Source: Lacisediminihabitans profunda (GTDB taxonomy: Bacteria > Actinomycetota > Actinomycetes > Actinomycetales > Microbacteriaceae). Taken from it: a stretch of DNA of 64,000 nt. Shown piece after piece: positions 28,336 through 38,255 of the stretch. The first letter of the stretch is position 1. Each line of letters starts with the position of its first letter. The DNA is taken from NCBI RefSeq assembly GCF_008040105.1, contig NZ_VRMG01000004.1, forward strand, positions 355,256-419,255, written 5' to 3'. The notes under the pieces are model-generated. The model was given only the letters and a program-made list of their open reading frames with translations. It was not told the DNA's origin and ran no database searches. Position numbers and translations under genes: made by a program.

Positions 28336-29087
28336 GACGTCACCCTCGGCAGGTGTCGCCCGAAGACCGAGGCCACCTCGGCCGCCGACCTGCCGATCGC
28401 CGCCGCCCACGCCGCCGCCGTCGGCTCACCCTGGCTTTCGTCGCCGAACACGACCGCCTCGTCCCCCACGCGCACCGTGTCTCCCCCGAGGTCGAGCACG
28501 AGCGCGTTCATGGCCACGCGGCCGGCGATCGTGCGGGCCCTTCCGCCGAGCAAGAGGGTTCCGATGTTGCTGGCTATGCGGTCGAGGCCGTCCGCGTAGC
28601 CGATGCCGACGAGGGCGAGGTTGGTGCGCGTCGTGGCGCGGTAGGTGTAGCCATACGACACGCCCTCCCCCGCCTCGATCGTCTTCGTCCCCACCACGAG
28701 CGCGCTCACCCGCATCGCCGGGCGCAGTTCGGCGTCCTCGACGAGGCCGTAGAGCGCCGCGCCCGCGGAGTACACCTCGTGGTCCTGCCCGGCGAGGGGC
28801 ACCCCCGTGCTCGGGAGCCCGCGCCGCGCGACGATGTCCACGGTGATGCCCGCGTCCCTCAGCGCGCGCGCGTCGTCGAGTTCGCTCACCGCGAGGGTGG
28901 CAGCGCCACCCCGGAGGGCGGCCAGGGCGGACTCGACGGCACCGTGACCGTAGCCGTCCGCCGCGAGATCCGCGGCGAGCAGGCGCGGCCAGACCCGGGC
29001 GGCCAGCACCGCGGCGTTGTCGCTGATGGCGGAGAGGTCGACCTGCGCGCTGCACACGGCGGAACCGGGCATCCGGGCGTCGCTCAC
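28332..29087 (-). CDS. Short alanine-racemase-like protein with tyrosine segment but no PLP lysine
   Basis: About 251 residues from the GTG at 29087, which has AGGTGAT at good spacing. GTG at 29096 and ATG at 29093 are alternatives. The N-terminal piece aligns with the first barrel strands, but the PLP-lysine motif VKADAYGHG has become LAADGYGHG, with Ala in place of Lys (residue 42). After VSELDDARALRDAGITVDIV about 150 residues of barrel are missing, and the sequence resumes at the C-terminal domain with AGAALYGLVEDAELRPAM. That domain keeps the catalytic tyrosine motif GVSYGYTY (Tyr145), GIGYADGL and the GRVAMNALVLDL loop. It thus supplies what the downstream barrel gene lacks. The two genes overlap by four bases. 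A heterodimeric racemase with one composite site is the simplest reading. Confidence 0.85.
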   Translation of the reverse strand: MSDARMPGSAVCSAQVDLSAISDNAAVLAARVWPRLLAADLAADGYGHGAVESALAALRGGAATLAVSELDDARALRDAGITVDIVARRGLPSTGVPLAGQDHEVYSAGAALYGLVEDAELRPAMRVSALVVGTKTIEAGEGVSYGYTYRATTRTNLALVGIGYADGLDRIASNIGTLLLGGRARTIAGRVAMNALVLDLGGDTVRVGDEAVVFGDESQGEPTAAAWAAAIGRSAAEVASVFGRHLPRVTS

Positions 29088-29124
29088 CGTCATCACCTCG
29101 TGGTCTTCGAAAGGCCTGGAGAGC

Positions 29125-29865
29125 CTAGATCCTCGAGAATACGTGCTTCGCGTTCGCCGCGATCACTTCACGCGCCCGCGCGGCGAAACGATCGAGGTCG
29201 GCGTTGGTCTGCGCCGGCGCGTAGTCGAAGCCGCGACGCGCCGCGATCGAGGCGATGATCGCATCCGTGAGCAGCGGGTTGAGGGGAAGCACCGGACCAC
29301 CGACCTGCGTGCCGATGCTCGTGCCGTCGAGAACCCCCTCGACCGCTCCCTCGCTGTTGCCGGTGCCCGCCTCGAGGATCCCGAGCGGTTTGGCCTTCGA
29401 GTCGAGCGACCAGCGCGAGGCGTTGTCCTCGAAACCGACGACCTGTCCGAAGGGGGTGTCGACGATCACATAGCCGACCGAACGCTCCGGGATGCGGGTG
29501 GCCCGGAACGGCAGGATCCCGAGGCCGTCGAGCGTGCTGCCGTCCAGCAGCGTGATCGAGCGGCCGAGCAGTTCGGCCCCGGACCCGTAGGCGAACACGG
29601 GAACGTCGGCCGCGCGGTAGGCCCGGAGTCGGTCGCCGAGGGACACGAGATCGTCGTAGACGTTGCGCATCGCCGAGAGCGGGCCGTTCCCGACCACGAC
29701 GAGGTCGACGTCGGTCGGAAGCTCGTTGCCGATGTGGTGTTCCACCACGGACACGGTCAGGCCGGCGTGCTCGAGGCGGGCGCGAAGCGCCATCACGTTT
29801 CCGCGGTCGCCGGCGACACCGAGCTCGTCGGGATACAACTGAACGATCGTGACCGTGGTGTTCAT
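29125..29865 (-). CDS. GatD-like class I amidotransferase fold without glutaminase residues
   Basis: This 246-residue protein matches GatD, the glutaminase partner of MurT that supplies ammonia to amidate D-Glu of lipid II. The N-terminus (VTIVQLYPDELGVAGDRGNVMAL) and the whole fold are conserved. However, the nucleophile elbow, normally ICGGYQ.LG, is AYGSGAELLG, with Gly94 where Cys94 is expected. The C-terminal His motif GTY.HGP is GTQVGGP, with Gly189 where His189 is expected. Both positions match the Staphylococcus aureus numbering without gaps. The protein should not hydrolyse glutamine. It may be a structural partner of the MurT-like ligase, with which it overlaps by four bases, or bind another amine donor. 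The residue loss is directly visible; the role is inference. Confidence 0.88.
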   Translation of the reverse strand: MNTTVTIVQLYPDELGVAGDRGNVMALRARLEHAGLTVSVVEHHIGNELPTDVDLVVVGNGPLSAMRNVYDDLVSLGDRLRAYRAADVPVFAYGSGAELLGRSITLLDGSTLDGLGILPFRATRIPERSVGYVIVDTPFGQVVGFEDNASRWSLDSKAKPLGILEAGTGNSEGAVEGVLDGTSIGTQVGGPVLPLNPLLTDAIIASIAARRGFDYAPAQTNADLDRFAARAREVIAANAKHVFSRI

Positions 29866-31176
29866 CGCTGGTTCTCCAGCTCGAGGAAGCCGATCTGCTT
29901 TCGCGCGAGCATCATGATCTCGTAGTTGACGATCCAGGTCTTGAGGCCGGTGGACGGCTTCGGGAGGGCGCGCATGAGCTCGATCGCCTTCTTCAGGTCG
30001 GGCTCGACGGCGCCGATGGCGATCCCCTCGTGCTCGAGCCGCAGGGCGATCTGCCAGGCCTTGGCACCGGTGACGACGTCCACGTGGTCGAGGGCGGCGA
30101 AGTCGATGTCGTAGATCCAGGAGATGTCCGGGGTGCCCTCGTCGATCGCGAGCAGCACCTGCTCCGGAGGCTCGGGGAGCGCGTCGAGGTTGAGTTGGAG
30201 GCTCGCCGCGTTCTTGAACATGACGAACTCGACCTGTTCGTTTCCGAAGTCGAGCAGCTCGCCTCGACCATAGGCGGGCTTCATGGCGGCGAAGGCGGCC
30301 GCCGAGGATGCCGCATCGAACCGGTCGCCGAGGATGACGGCCGCGGTCGCGAGCGCCGCCGCGGCGTCGATGGCGTAGTGCAGGCCCTTCGCCGGCAGGG
30401 TGACGTCGATCGTCGCGCCCGCGACGTCGATCGTCGCGCCGGCGCGATCCGTCGCGACGAGCTCGGCGAGGGCGTCGTGGTGCTCGGGCTCGATCGCCGC
30501 GTCTCGATAGTCCTTCGCGTTGAACAGACCGTGCGGTGCGCCCGCGATGAGCTCGGCGGAGGCCCCGAAGTAGCTGATGTCCGGAGCCGTCGTCGCGTCC
30601 CCGTCCGGGTAGCGTCGAGCGATCTTCGAGAGGTACGGGTCCTCGCGGTTGGTCACGATGTGCTGTCGCGCCTGTTGCGCGGTGTCGAGCATCATGTCCG
30701 CGACCCGCTCCGTCTCGTAGAAACGGTAGAGCTGGTCGACCTGGGTGTTGAGCACGAGGACGGTCGAGGGCGGCACGGTCGCCGCGAACTCGAGCGCGAA
30801 CGCCTCATCCACCTCGAGCACCCCGATGTCGGCATCGAGGCGTCCGAGAACGCTCGACTCGGCGAGGATCGACGAGGCGATCCCCTGCGGAAGGTTGGCA
30901 CCCGACGGGTTGGTGAACACCCGGAGGCCGTGGCCGCGCAGCACCTCGGTAAGCATGTGCGTGGTCGTCGACTTGCCGTTGGAGCCGAGAACGTACACGA
31001 TTCCATACTCGAACTGCCCGGTGACGTCTTCGAGAAAACCGGGCGCGAGCTTCGTGGTGACGTAGCCCGGGAAGGCCGAGCCGCCGCCGCGAAGCTTCGC
31101 GAAGGCGCGCACGGTCTTGCCCAGCACCACGGGCACGAAGTACTTCAGACCGCTGGGCTTACCCCTGCCGGTCGGT

Positions 31177-31184
<8 letters not shown>
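29862..31184 (-). CDS. MurT-like Mur-family ligase lacking the zinc ribbon
   Basis: This 440-residue ATP-dependent ligase belongs to the MurT group. The P-loop is [16 protein letters not shown] (LGSNGKS rather than the usual TGTNGKT). Other family motifs are [39 protein letters not shown], the C-terminal MurT domain with [12 protein letters not shown], and the [10 protein letters not shown] segment corresponding to the family D.SWIWD.DF. Typical MurT proteins have a four-Cys zinc ribbon inserted in the central domain. This protein has no cysteine at all, and the insertion is replaced by [13 protein letters not shown] then [11 protein letters not shown]. It starts at a TTG that overlaps the sigA stop by 8 bases. 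With a glutaminase-dead partner it cannot obtain ammonia in the usual way. I infer ligation of an amino acid to the D-Glu carboxyl. Confidence 0.88.
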
Positions 31185-32520
<1,336 letters not shown>

Positions 32521-32638
32521 TCGGACACCTTTCGCATCGGATCGAGAACAAACTGCTGTGTGTGTAGTGCCGACCGGATCGAGCAGCACGCACGCTTGGC
32601 ACGCTGTGCGGTTGAGCACGCTACGCGATGTCGCACGA

Positions 32639-32667
32639 ATTGTGGGCAGCACTAAGACCCATGTCAA
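32639..32667 (-). promoter_or_regulatory. Promoter of sigA
   Basis: On the minus strand a perfect TTGACA (32662-32667) is followed after 17 bases by CACAAT (32639-32644). Transcription would begin near 32632, giving a leader of about 110 bases before the sigA ATG at 32520. The surrounding 257-base gap between the MFS gene and sigA holds no gene. Confidence 0.7.
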
Positions 32668-32777
32668 GTCCTGGGCCGTTGCACAACGAATGAGCAAATA
32701 CGCCCCGTCAACTAGAACGGGTCTTACGTCAATTATTGCACGCTTTGCCGGCACCCCTTGCCAATTCGGCGCATTCG

Positions 32778-34106
32778 CTATATCTTGTGCCGTCGTAGCG
32801 CTCTGGAGAGTGCAACCCAGAGCGGTGCCACCCGTATTCCCTCGTCTTCGTGCAGGCGTCGGCGGGTGCTCCTCCGTGCCAGCAGCAGGAAGATCACGCC
32901 GGCTCCCACCACCGCGTACTGCACAGTGAGGGCGACGCGGAACGACTCCCAGGCGAAGACGTCGCTCGCCGCCCCGCTGTCCATACGAAGCCGGTTGAGC
33001 ACGTCGAGAACCAGTCCGATGAGGTACATCATCACGAAGCTCGCGAGAAAGCCCCCCACGTTCACGACCCCGTTCGCCGAGCCGAGGCTGCGCATCGGGT
33101 TGAAGGTGCGGGCGAAGTCGAAGCTGATGAGCGACCCGGGGCCTCCGATTCCGAGCACGATGATCAGGATGACCACGACGACGAACGGCGGACGCCCCGG
33201 CCAGAGCAGCAGCACCGTCCACGCGATCCCGATCATGGTCACGATCGCCAGCACGAGATTCGACCGGCGCAGGGGGAAGCGGGCGGTGAGCAGGCCAAGG
33301 ATCGGTCCGCTCACAACGCCGGCGCCCACGATCAGGGTGAGCAGCCCGGAGGCCGTCGCGGGGCTGTAGCCGAGCCCGGCGGTGAGCATCGGAAACCCCC
33401 AGAGCAGACTGAAGACGGTGCCAGACGACTGGGTGGTGAAGTGAGACCAGAAGCCGAGCCGGGTTCCCGGCCGGGCGAGCGCCTCCCGCAACTGGTGCAT
33501 CGCGTGGCGCCAGGTCGTGACCCGGTCCGCCCGCGCGGCATCCGCCGCTCCGTTGGAAAGGAGCACGAGCACCAGCACGAGGGCGAGGGCGGACATCGAC
33601 GCGGCGGAGAGGAAGGCCGGAGTCCACCCATAGGTATGGAGCAGGAAGGAGAGCGGGAGGGCGGACAGCACCTGGCCGAGTTGGCCGAGGTTGCCCGTCC
33701 ACTGCGAGACCTGCGGAAGGAGCCGCCCGTTGAACCAGGACGCCAGGAGCCGGATCACCGAGATGAAGGTCATCGCATCGCCGGCACCGACGAGCACGCG
33801 GCCGACGATCGCGATGCCGATCGACGGAGCCAGTGCCAGCACGACCTGTCCCACGAGCATGAGGAGGGCCCCGGCGGCGACGAGCGCCTTCGGGCCGACC
33901 CTGTCGAGCACGACCCCCACCGGAATCTGCAGCGCCGCGTAGACGATGATCTGCACGACGGCGAGGCTGGAGAGCACCGACGCCGACACCTCGAAGCGAT
34001 GGGCGGCCTCGATGCCCGAGACACCGAGCGACGACCGCTGCAGCACGCCGACGATATAGGCGAAGATGGCGATCGCCCAGATGAGCCAGGATCGCCGAGA
34101 ATTCAC
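32778..34106 (-). CDS. MFS transporter
   Basis: This 442-residue membrane protein has about 12 transmembrane helices in two halves separated by a basic loop ([14 protein letters not shown] region, about residues 195-215). Motif A-like sequences ([15 protein letters not shown] between helices 2 and 3) and [20 protein letters not shown] in helix 4 are typical of the major facilitator superfamily. The N-terminus resembles the subgroup starting with [20 protein letters not shown]. The substrate is unknown. It ends in a basic cytosolic tail. It lies between the PAC2 gene and sigA on the same strand, without tight spacing to either. Confidence 0.9.
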   Translation of the reverse strand: MNSRRSWLIWAIAIFAYIVGVLQRSSLGVSGIEAAHRFEVSASVLSSLAVVQIIVYAALQIPVGVVLDRVGPKALVAAGALLMLVGQVVLALAPSIGIAIVGRVLVGAGDAMTFISVIRLLASWFNGRLLPQVSQWTGNLGQLGQVLSALPLSFLLHTYGWTPAFLSAASMSALALVLVLVLLSNGAADAARADRVTTWRHAMHQLREALARPGTRLGFWSHFTTQSSGTVFSLLWGFPMLTAGLGYSPATASGLLTLIVGAGVVSGPILGLLTARFPLRRSNLVLAIVTMIGIAWTVLLLWPGRPPFVVVVILIIVLGIGGPGSLISFDFARTFNPMRSLGSANGVVNVGGFLASFVMMYLIGLVLDVLNRLRMDSGAASDVFAWESFRVALTVQYAVVGAGVIFLLLARRSTRRRLHEDEGIRVAPLWVALSRALRRHKI

Positions 34107-34180
34107 TAGTCAACAGTAGACCGGCGGAACGCCATCGACATCCGACCCGCGTCAGGCAGTGGCGATTCGGTCAGTGGCGA

Positions 34181-35110
34181 TCAGGCGAGGGTCGGCGGAT
34201 CGCTCTCGCCCTTGCGGCGCGTCGCGAGGAAATTCTCGAGCTCGGCGGCGATTTCGTCGGCCGACGGGAGCTCGCCGTCCTGGTCGGTGAGCGGCGACCG
34301 CAGGGGGTTGCCTTCCATGTAGGAGTCGTGACGCTCCTCGAGCGCCCCCACGAGCTTCGCGAGCTCCTGGTTCGTCTCGATCTGGCTGTCGATCTTGGAG
34401 AGGAAGTCCCGCCCCTCGTCGCGCAGCCGGTCGGTGGGGAAGATCAGTCCGGTCGCGGCGCTGATGCTCTCGAGTGCCTTCACCGCGGCATCCGGGTACT
34501 CGGTGTCCGCGAGGTAGTGGGGCACGAGGAGCACGAAACCGACCGTGGGATGGTCGAGTTGCTGCAGTCGGTACTCCACCAGGTGAAGGGCGTTGGCTGG
34601 CACCTGGGTGCGCGGCTTCCACACCGACATGGCATCGATCAGTTCGACGCGGTTGCCGCTGACGGTCACGCCGATCGGGCGGGTGTGCGGCGTCGGCATC
34701 GGGATGGCGTGCACCCACGTCGTGGTCTTCACCTTGAACCGAGTGATGAGTTGAAGCACCGCGGCGGAGAACCTCTCCCACTGGAAGTCCGGCTCGAAAC
34801 CGGTGAGGAAGAGGAACCGCTGGCCTATCTCGTCGGTGCCGAGGTAGAGCCCGAGTCTCGGCGGCCGGTAGTCGGTGAGGTGGTCCTGGTCGAAGTAGAT
34901 CACCGGGCGGCGGGCACGGAAGTCGAGCAGTTCGTCCGCATCGAAGCTCGCGATGAGCCGCTGGTCTATCGAGTCGACGAGATACTCACCCAACTGGGTG
35001 ACGGCGGCCCCGGCGTCGGCGAAACCGGTGAGTCCGGCCACCAAATGCAGGCCTTCCGGCACGTCGATGACGTCCGGGGTCAATTCGTAGAGGCCTTCTG
35101 GGTCGCGCAT
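34181..35110 (-). CDS. PAC2 family protein
   Basis: This 309-residue protein belongs to the PAC2 family, named after an archaeal/eukaryotic proteasome assembly chaperone and widespread in actinobacteria. Visible signatures are LVAGLTGFADAGAAVTQLGEYL at the start, FRARRPVIYFDQDHLTDY, WVHAIPMPTPHTRPIGVTVSG in the middle and VGFVLLVPHYLADTEYPDAA. The C-terminal 60 residues are charged and probably disordered. In proteasome-bearing actinobacteria a chaperone role has been discussed, but most Microbacteriaceae lack proteasomes, so its function here is open. Confidence 0.9.
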   Translation of the reverse strand: MRDPEGLYELTPDVIDVPEGLHLVAGLTGFADAGAAVTQLGEYLVDSIDQRLIASFDADELLDFRARRPVIYFDQDHLTDYRPPRLGLYLGTDEIGQRFLFLTGFEPDFQWERFSAAVLQLITRFKVKTTTWVHAIPMPTPHTRPIGVTVSGNRVELIDAMSVWKPRTQVPANALHLVEYRLQQLDHPTVGFVLLVPHYLADTEYPDAAVKALESISAATGLIFPTDRLRDEGRDFLSKIDSQIETNQELAKLVGALEERHDSYMEGNPLRSPLTDQDGELPSADEIAAELENFLATRRKGESDPPTLA

Positions 35111-35234
35111 AGTTTCACTCTAACCGCGGCACCGGACCGCGAACTCGAGATCTGGCCGAGAGGCTTCATGCCGTGAGCGAACAGGCCGAATCGGGCCGAG
35201 CGGGCCGGTCGGGCCATCCGGCTAGCATTGCGGC

Positions 35235-36728
35235 ATGACAGTCCCCGCCGTGCGCGTCAGCACCGACATCGCCCATTCGCTCAGCTCCGACGTGCTCGTG
35301 ATCGGGGTCGGATCGTCGGATGACGGACCCGTGCTGCACGCCAACGCCGCCGCCTTTCCCGCCCTGGTGTCGAACCTCGCGGCGATCGGCATGACCGGCG
35401 GCAAGGACGAACTGGTGCGGGTGCCCGTCGCGGCCGGGGAGGCGCGCAGCATCGCCCTCGTCGGGCTCGGAAGCGGGCAACCGGATGCCCACGCGCTGCG
35501 CTACGCGGCCGGCACGGCGGCCCGTCGGCTGATCGGCGTCGAGTCGATCGTGATCGACCTGCCGGCAACGACGGATGCCGAGGTGCTCGCCGTGCTCGAG
35601 GGTGCGGCGATCGGCGCCTACTCGTACACCGAATACCGGTCCAGCTCCCTCGAGTCCACCAAGCGACCCGCGAGCGACGTCACCGTCGTGACGGCCACCG
35701 CGCCCGAGACAGACCTCGCGAAGCGGGCCGCCATCGTCGCGACCGCCATCCACCGCGTGCGCGACCTCGTCAACGCGCCGCCGTCCGACCTCTACCCGGA
35801 GTCCTTCGCCAACGCTGTCACCGAATTCGCCGACGGTCTCCCCGTGGAGGTGACGATCCTCGCCGACGAGGAGCTCGCCGCCGGTGGTTTCGGCGGCATC
35901 GTGGGCGTCGGAGCCGGGTCGACCCGCTCGCCGCGCCTGGTCAAGATCAGCTACGCGCCGCACGGAGCGACAAAACATCTCGCCCTGGTCGGCAAGGGAA
36001 TCACCTTCGACACCGGCGGCCTCTCGATCAAGCCGGCTGCCTCCATGGTGGGCATGAAGTACGACATGGCCGGTGCGGCGACCGTGATGGCCGTCGTGCT
36101 TGCCGCCGCCGAACTCGGCATCGACGTGCGCATCACCGCCTGGCTCTGCATCGCCGAGAACATGCCGTCCGGGTCGGCGATCCGGCCGAACGACGTCCTG
36201 CGGATGCGCGGAGGCAAGACCGTGGAGGTACTCAACACCGACGCGGAGGGCCGACTCGTGATGGCGGACGGCCTCGTGGCGGCGAGCGAGGAGTTTCCGG
36301 ACGCAATCGTGGACGTGGCCACCCTCACCGGCGCCGCGCGGGTGGCGCTCGGCGACCGTTACGCCGGGATCATGGGCGACGACGACTTCGTGGCGGCGAT
36401 CATCGCCGCGGCGGCCATCGCCGGCGAATCGTTCTGGCCGATGCCGCTGCCGGCGGAGTTGCGCTCTGCGCTGAACTCGGATGTCGCCGACATCGCGAAC
36501 GCCCGCATCGGTAACACCGCGGCCGGCATGCTCATCGCCGGAGTGTTCCTGCAGGAGTTCGTGGGCACGCGCCGGGAGCCGGCCGAGGGCCGCATCCCCT
36601 GGGCGCACCTCGACATCGCCGGATCCGGTACCAACCCGGGCGGAGGGTTCGGCTTCAACGCCAAGGGCCCGACCGGCATGAGCGTGCGCACCCTGCTCGC
36701 ACTGGCCGAGGAGTTTTCCCATGCGTAG
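35235..36728 (+). CDS. pepA: Leucyl aminopeptidase (M17)
   Basis: This 497-residue cytosolic metallo-aminopeptidase removes N-terminal residues from peptides. The C-terminal catalytic domain (from about residue 175) has the two-metal-site motifs LVGKGITFDTGGLSIKP (Lys and Asp), MKYDMAGAATVMAV and the family signature NTDAEGRLVMADGL with Asp, Glu and Arg. The N-terminal domain is the usual alpha/beta module. Length is normal. It starts at an ATG 14 bases after GCTAGCATTGC. It lies ahead of lpdA but is separated by 100 bases, so it is probably a separate transcript. Confidence 0.95.
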   Translation: MTVPAVRVSTDIAHSLSSDVLVIGVGSSDDGPVLHANAAAFPALVSNLAAIGMTGGKDELVRVPVAAGEARSIALVGLGSGQPDAHALRYAAGTAARRLIGVESIVIDLPATTDAEVLAVLEGAAIGAYSYTEYRSSSLESTKRPASDVTVVTATAPETDLAKRAAIVATAIHRVRDLVNAPPSDLYPESFANAVTEFADGLPVEVTILADEELAAGGFGGIVGVGAGSTRSPRLVKISYAPHGATKHLALVGKGITFDTGGLSIKPAASMVGMKYDMAGAATVMAVVLAAAELGIDVRITAWLCIAENMPSGSAIRPNDVLRMRGGKTVEVLNTDAEGRLVMADGLVAASEEFPDAIVDVATLTGAARVALGDRYAGIMGDDDFVAAIIAAAAIAGESFWPMPLPAELRSALNSDVADIANARIGNTAAGMLIAGVFLQEFVGTRREPAEGRIPWAHLDIAGSGTNPGGGFGFNAKGPTGMSVRTLLALAEEFSHA

Positions 36729-36828
36729 TAAGGTCTTTATGGCTGCAAAAATCGAGCCAATGCTGCCCGCCGGCCGACACGGCTGATCGGGCTCAAGCAC
36801 TAATCCTGAGATCCAAGGGAGCCCCTGG

Positions 36829-38199
36829 TTGTCTGAGCAGACTTTTGACATTGTGATCCTCGGAGCAGGGAGCGGCGGCTACGCCGCAGCCCTGCGAGCG
36901 AGCCAACTGGGTTTCTCGGTGGCGCTCGTGGAGAAGGGCAAGATCGGCGGTACGTGTCTCCACATCGGTTGCATTCCGACCAAGGCACTGCTCCATTCGG
37001 CCGAGGTCGCGGACGTCACTCGTGAGTCTGCCAAGTACGGCGTGACCTCCACCTTCGGCGGGATCGACATCGCCGCCGTGACCGCGTACCGCGAGGGGAT
37101 CGTCGCCGGCAAGTTCAAGGGACTCGTCGGGCACATCAAGGCCCGCGGCATCACCGTGATCGAGGGCGAGGGCCGCCTCGTCGCCGCCAACACCGTCAAG
37201 GTCGGCGAGGACACCCTCGTCGGCAAGAACGTGATCCTCGCCACCGGCTCGTACTCACGCTCACTGCCGGGGCTCGAACTCGGCGGCCGCATCATCGCGT
37301 CCGAGCAGGCCCTCGAGCTCGACTTCGTGCCGAAGAAGGTCGTCGTTCTCGGCGGCGGAGTCATCGGAGTCGAATTCTCGAGCGTCTGGCGCTCCTGGGG
37401 AGCCGAGGTCACGATCATCGAGGCACTCCCCCACCTCGTGCCCAACGAGGACGAGACGATCAGCAAGCAGTTCGAGCGCGCCTTCCGCCGCCGCGGCATC
37501 CAGTTCAAACTCGGCACCCGCTTCCAGTCGGTGACCCAGGACGAGAACGGTGTCGTCGTGACCCTCGAAACCGGCGAGACCGTGGAGGCCGAGCTTCTGC
37601 TCGTCGCCGTCGGTCGCGGCCCGTCGACGGCCGGCCTCGGCTTCGAGGAGGTGGGAGTGGCCATGGATCGCGGCTTCGTGCTCACCAACGAGCGACTGCT
37701 CACCAACATCCCCGGCGTGTACGCGGTCGGCGACATCGTGCCCGGTCTCCAACTCGCGCACCGCGGATTCCAGCAGGGAATCTTCGTCGCCGAGGAGATC
37801 GCCGGGCTCAACCCGATCGTGATCGACGACCTGAACATCCCCAAGGTCACCTACTCCGACCCCGAGGTCGCTTCCATCGGCCTCTCCGAGGTCAGGGCGC
37901 AGGAGAAGTACGGCGCCGACAAGGTGACCAGCTACGACTACAACCTCGCCGGAAACGGCAAGAGCCACATCATCGGCACCTCCGGTATCGTCAAGGTCAT
38001 TCGCGTCAATGACGGCCCTGTCGTCGGAGTGCACATGATCGGTGCCCGCGTCGGCGAGCTCATCGGTGAGGCGCAGCTCGTGGTCAACTGGGAGGCATAC
38101 CCCGAGGACATCGCCCCTCTGCTCCACGCCCACCCGACACAGAACGAAGCGCTGGGTGAGGCCTTCATGGCCCTCGCCGGCAAGCCATTGCACGTCTGA
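36829..38199 (+). CDS. lpdA: Dihydrolipoyl dehydrogenase (E3)
   Basis: This 456-residue FAD flavoprotein reoxidises lipoyl groups of 2-oxo-acid dehydrogenase complexes with NAD+. The FAD site is [15 protein letters not shown] and the redox disulfide is [16 protein letters not shown]. The NAD site is [16 protein letters not shown], and the C-terminal His-Glu pair is [13 protein letters not shown]. It starts with TTG ([14 protein letters not shown]), with GGGAGCC upstream. It is followed 56 bases later by sucB, so the pair probably forms an operon that supplies E3 and E2 to the 2-oxoglutarate and pyruvate complexes. lipB and lipA nearby make the cofactor. Confidence 0.96.
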   Translation: MSEQTFDIVILGAGSGGYAAALRASQLGFSVALVEKGKIGGTCLHIGCIPTKALLHSAEVADVTRESAKYGVTSTFGGIDIAAVTAYREGIVAGKFKGLVGHIKARGITVIEGEGRLVAANTVKVGEDTLVGKNVILATGSYSRSLPGLELGGRIIASEQALELDFVPKKVVVLGGGVIGVEFSSVWRSWGAEVTIIEALPHLVPNEDETISKQFERAFRRRGIQFKLGTRFQSVTQDENGVVVTLETGETVEAELLLVAVGRGPSTAGLGFEEVGVAMDRGFVLTNERLLTNIPGVYAVGDIVPGLQLAHRGFQQGIFVAEEIAGLNPIVIDDLNIPKVTYSDPEVASIGLSEVRAQEKYGADKVTSYDYNLAGNGKSHIIGTSGIVKVIRVNDGPVVGVHMIGARVGELIGEAQLVVNWEAYPEDIAPLLHAHPTQNEALGEAFMALAGKPLHV

Positions 38200-38255
38200 G
38201 TTCGCGTCACCAAACTAAGCTAGAACAACAGAACTGGTCTAAAGGAGCATCACTG

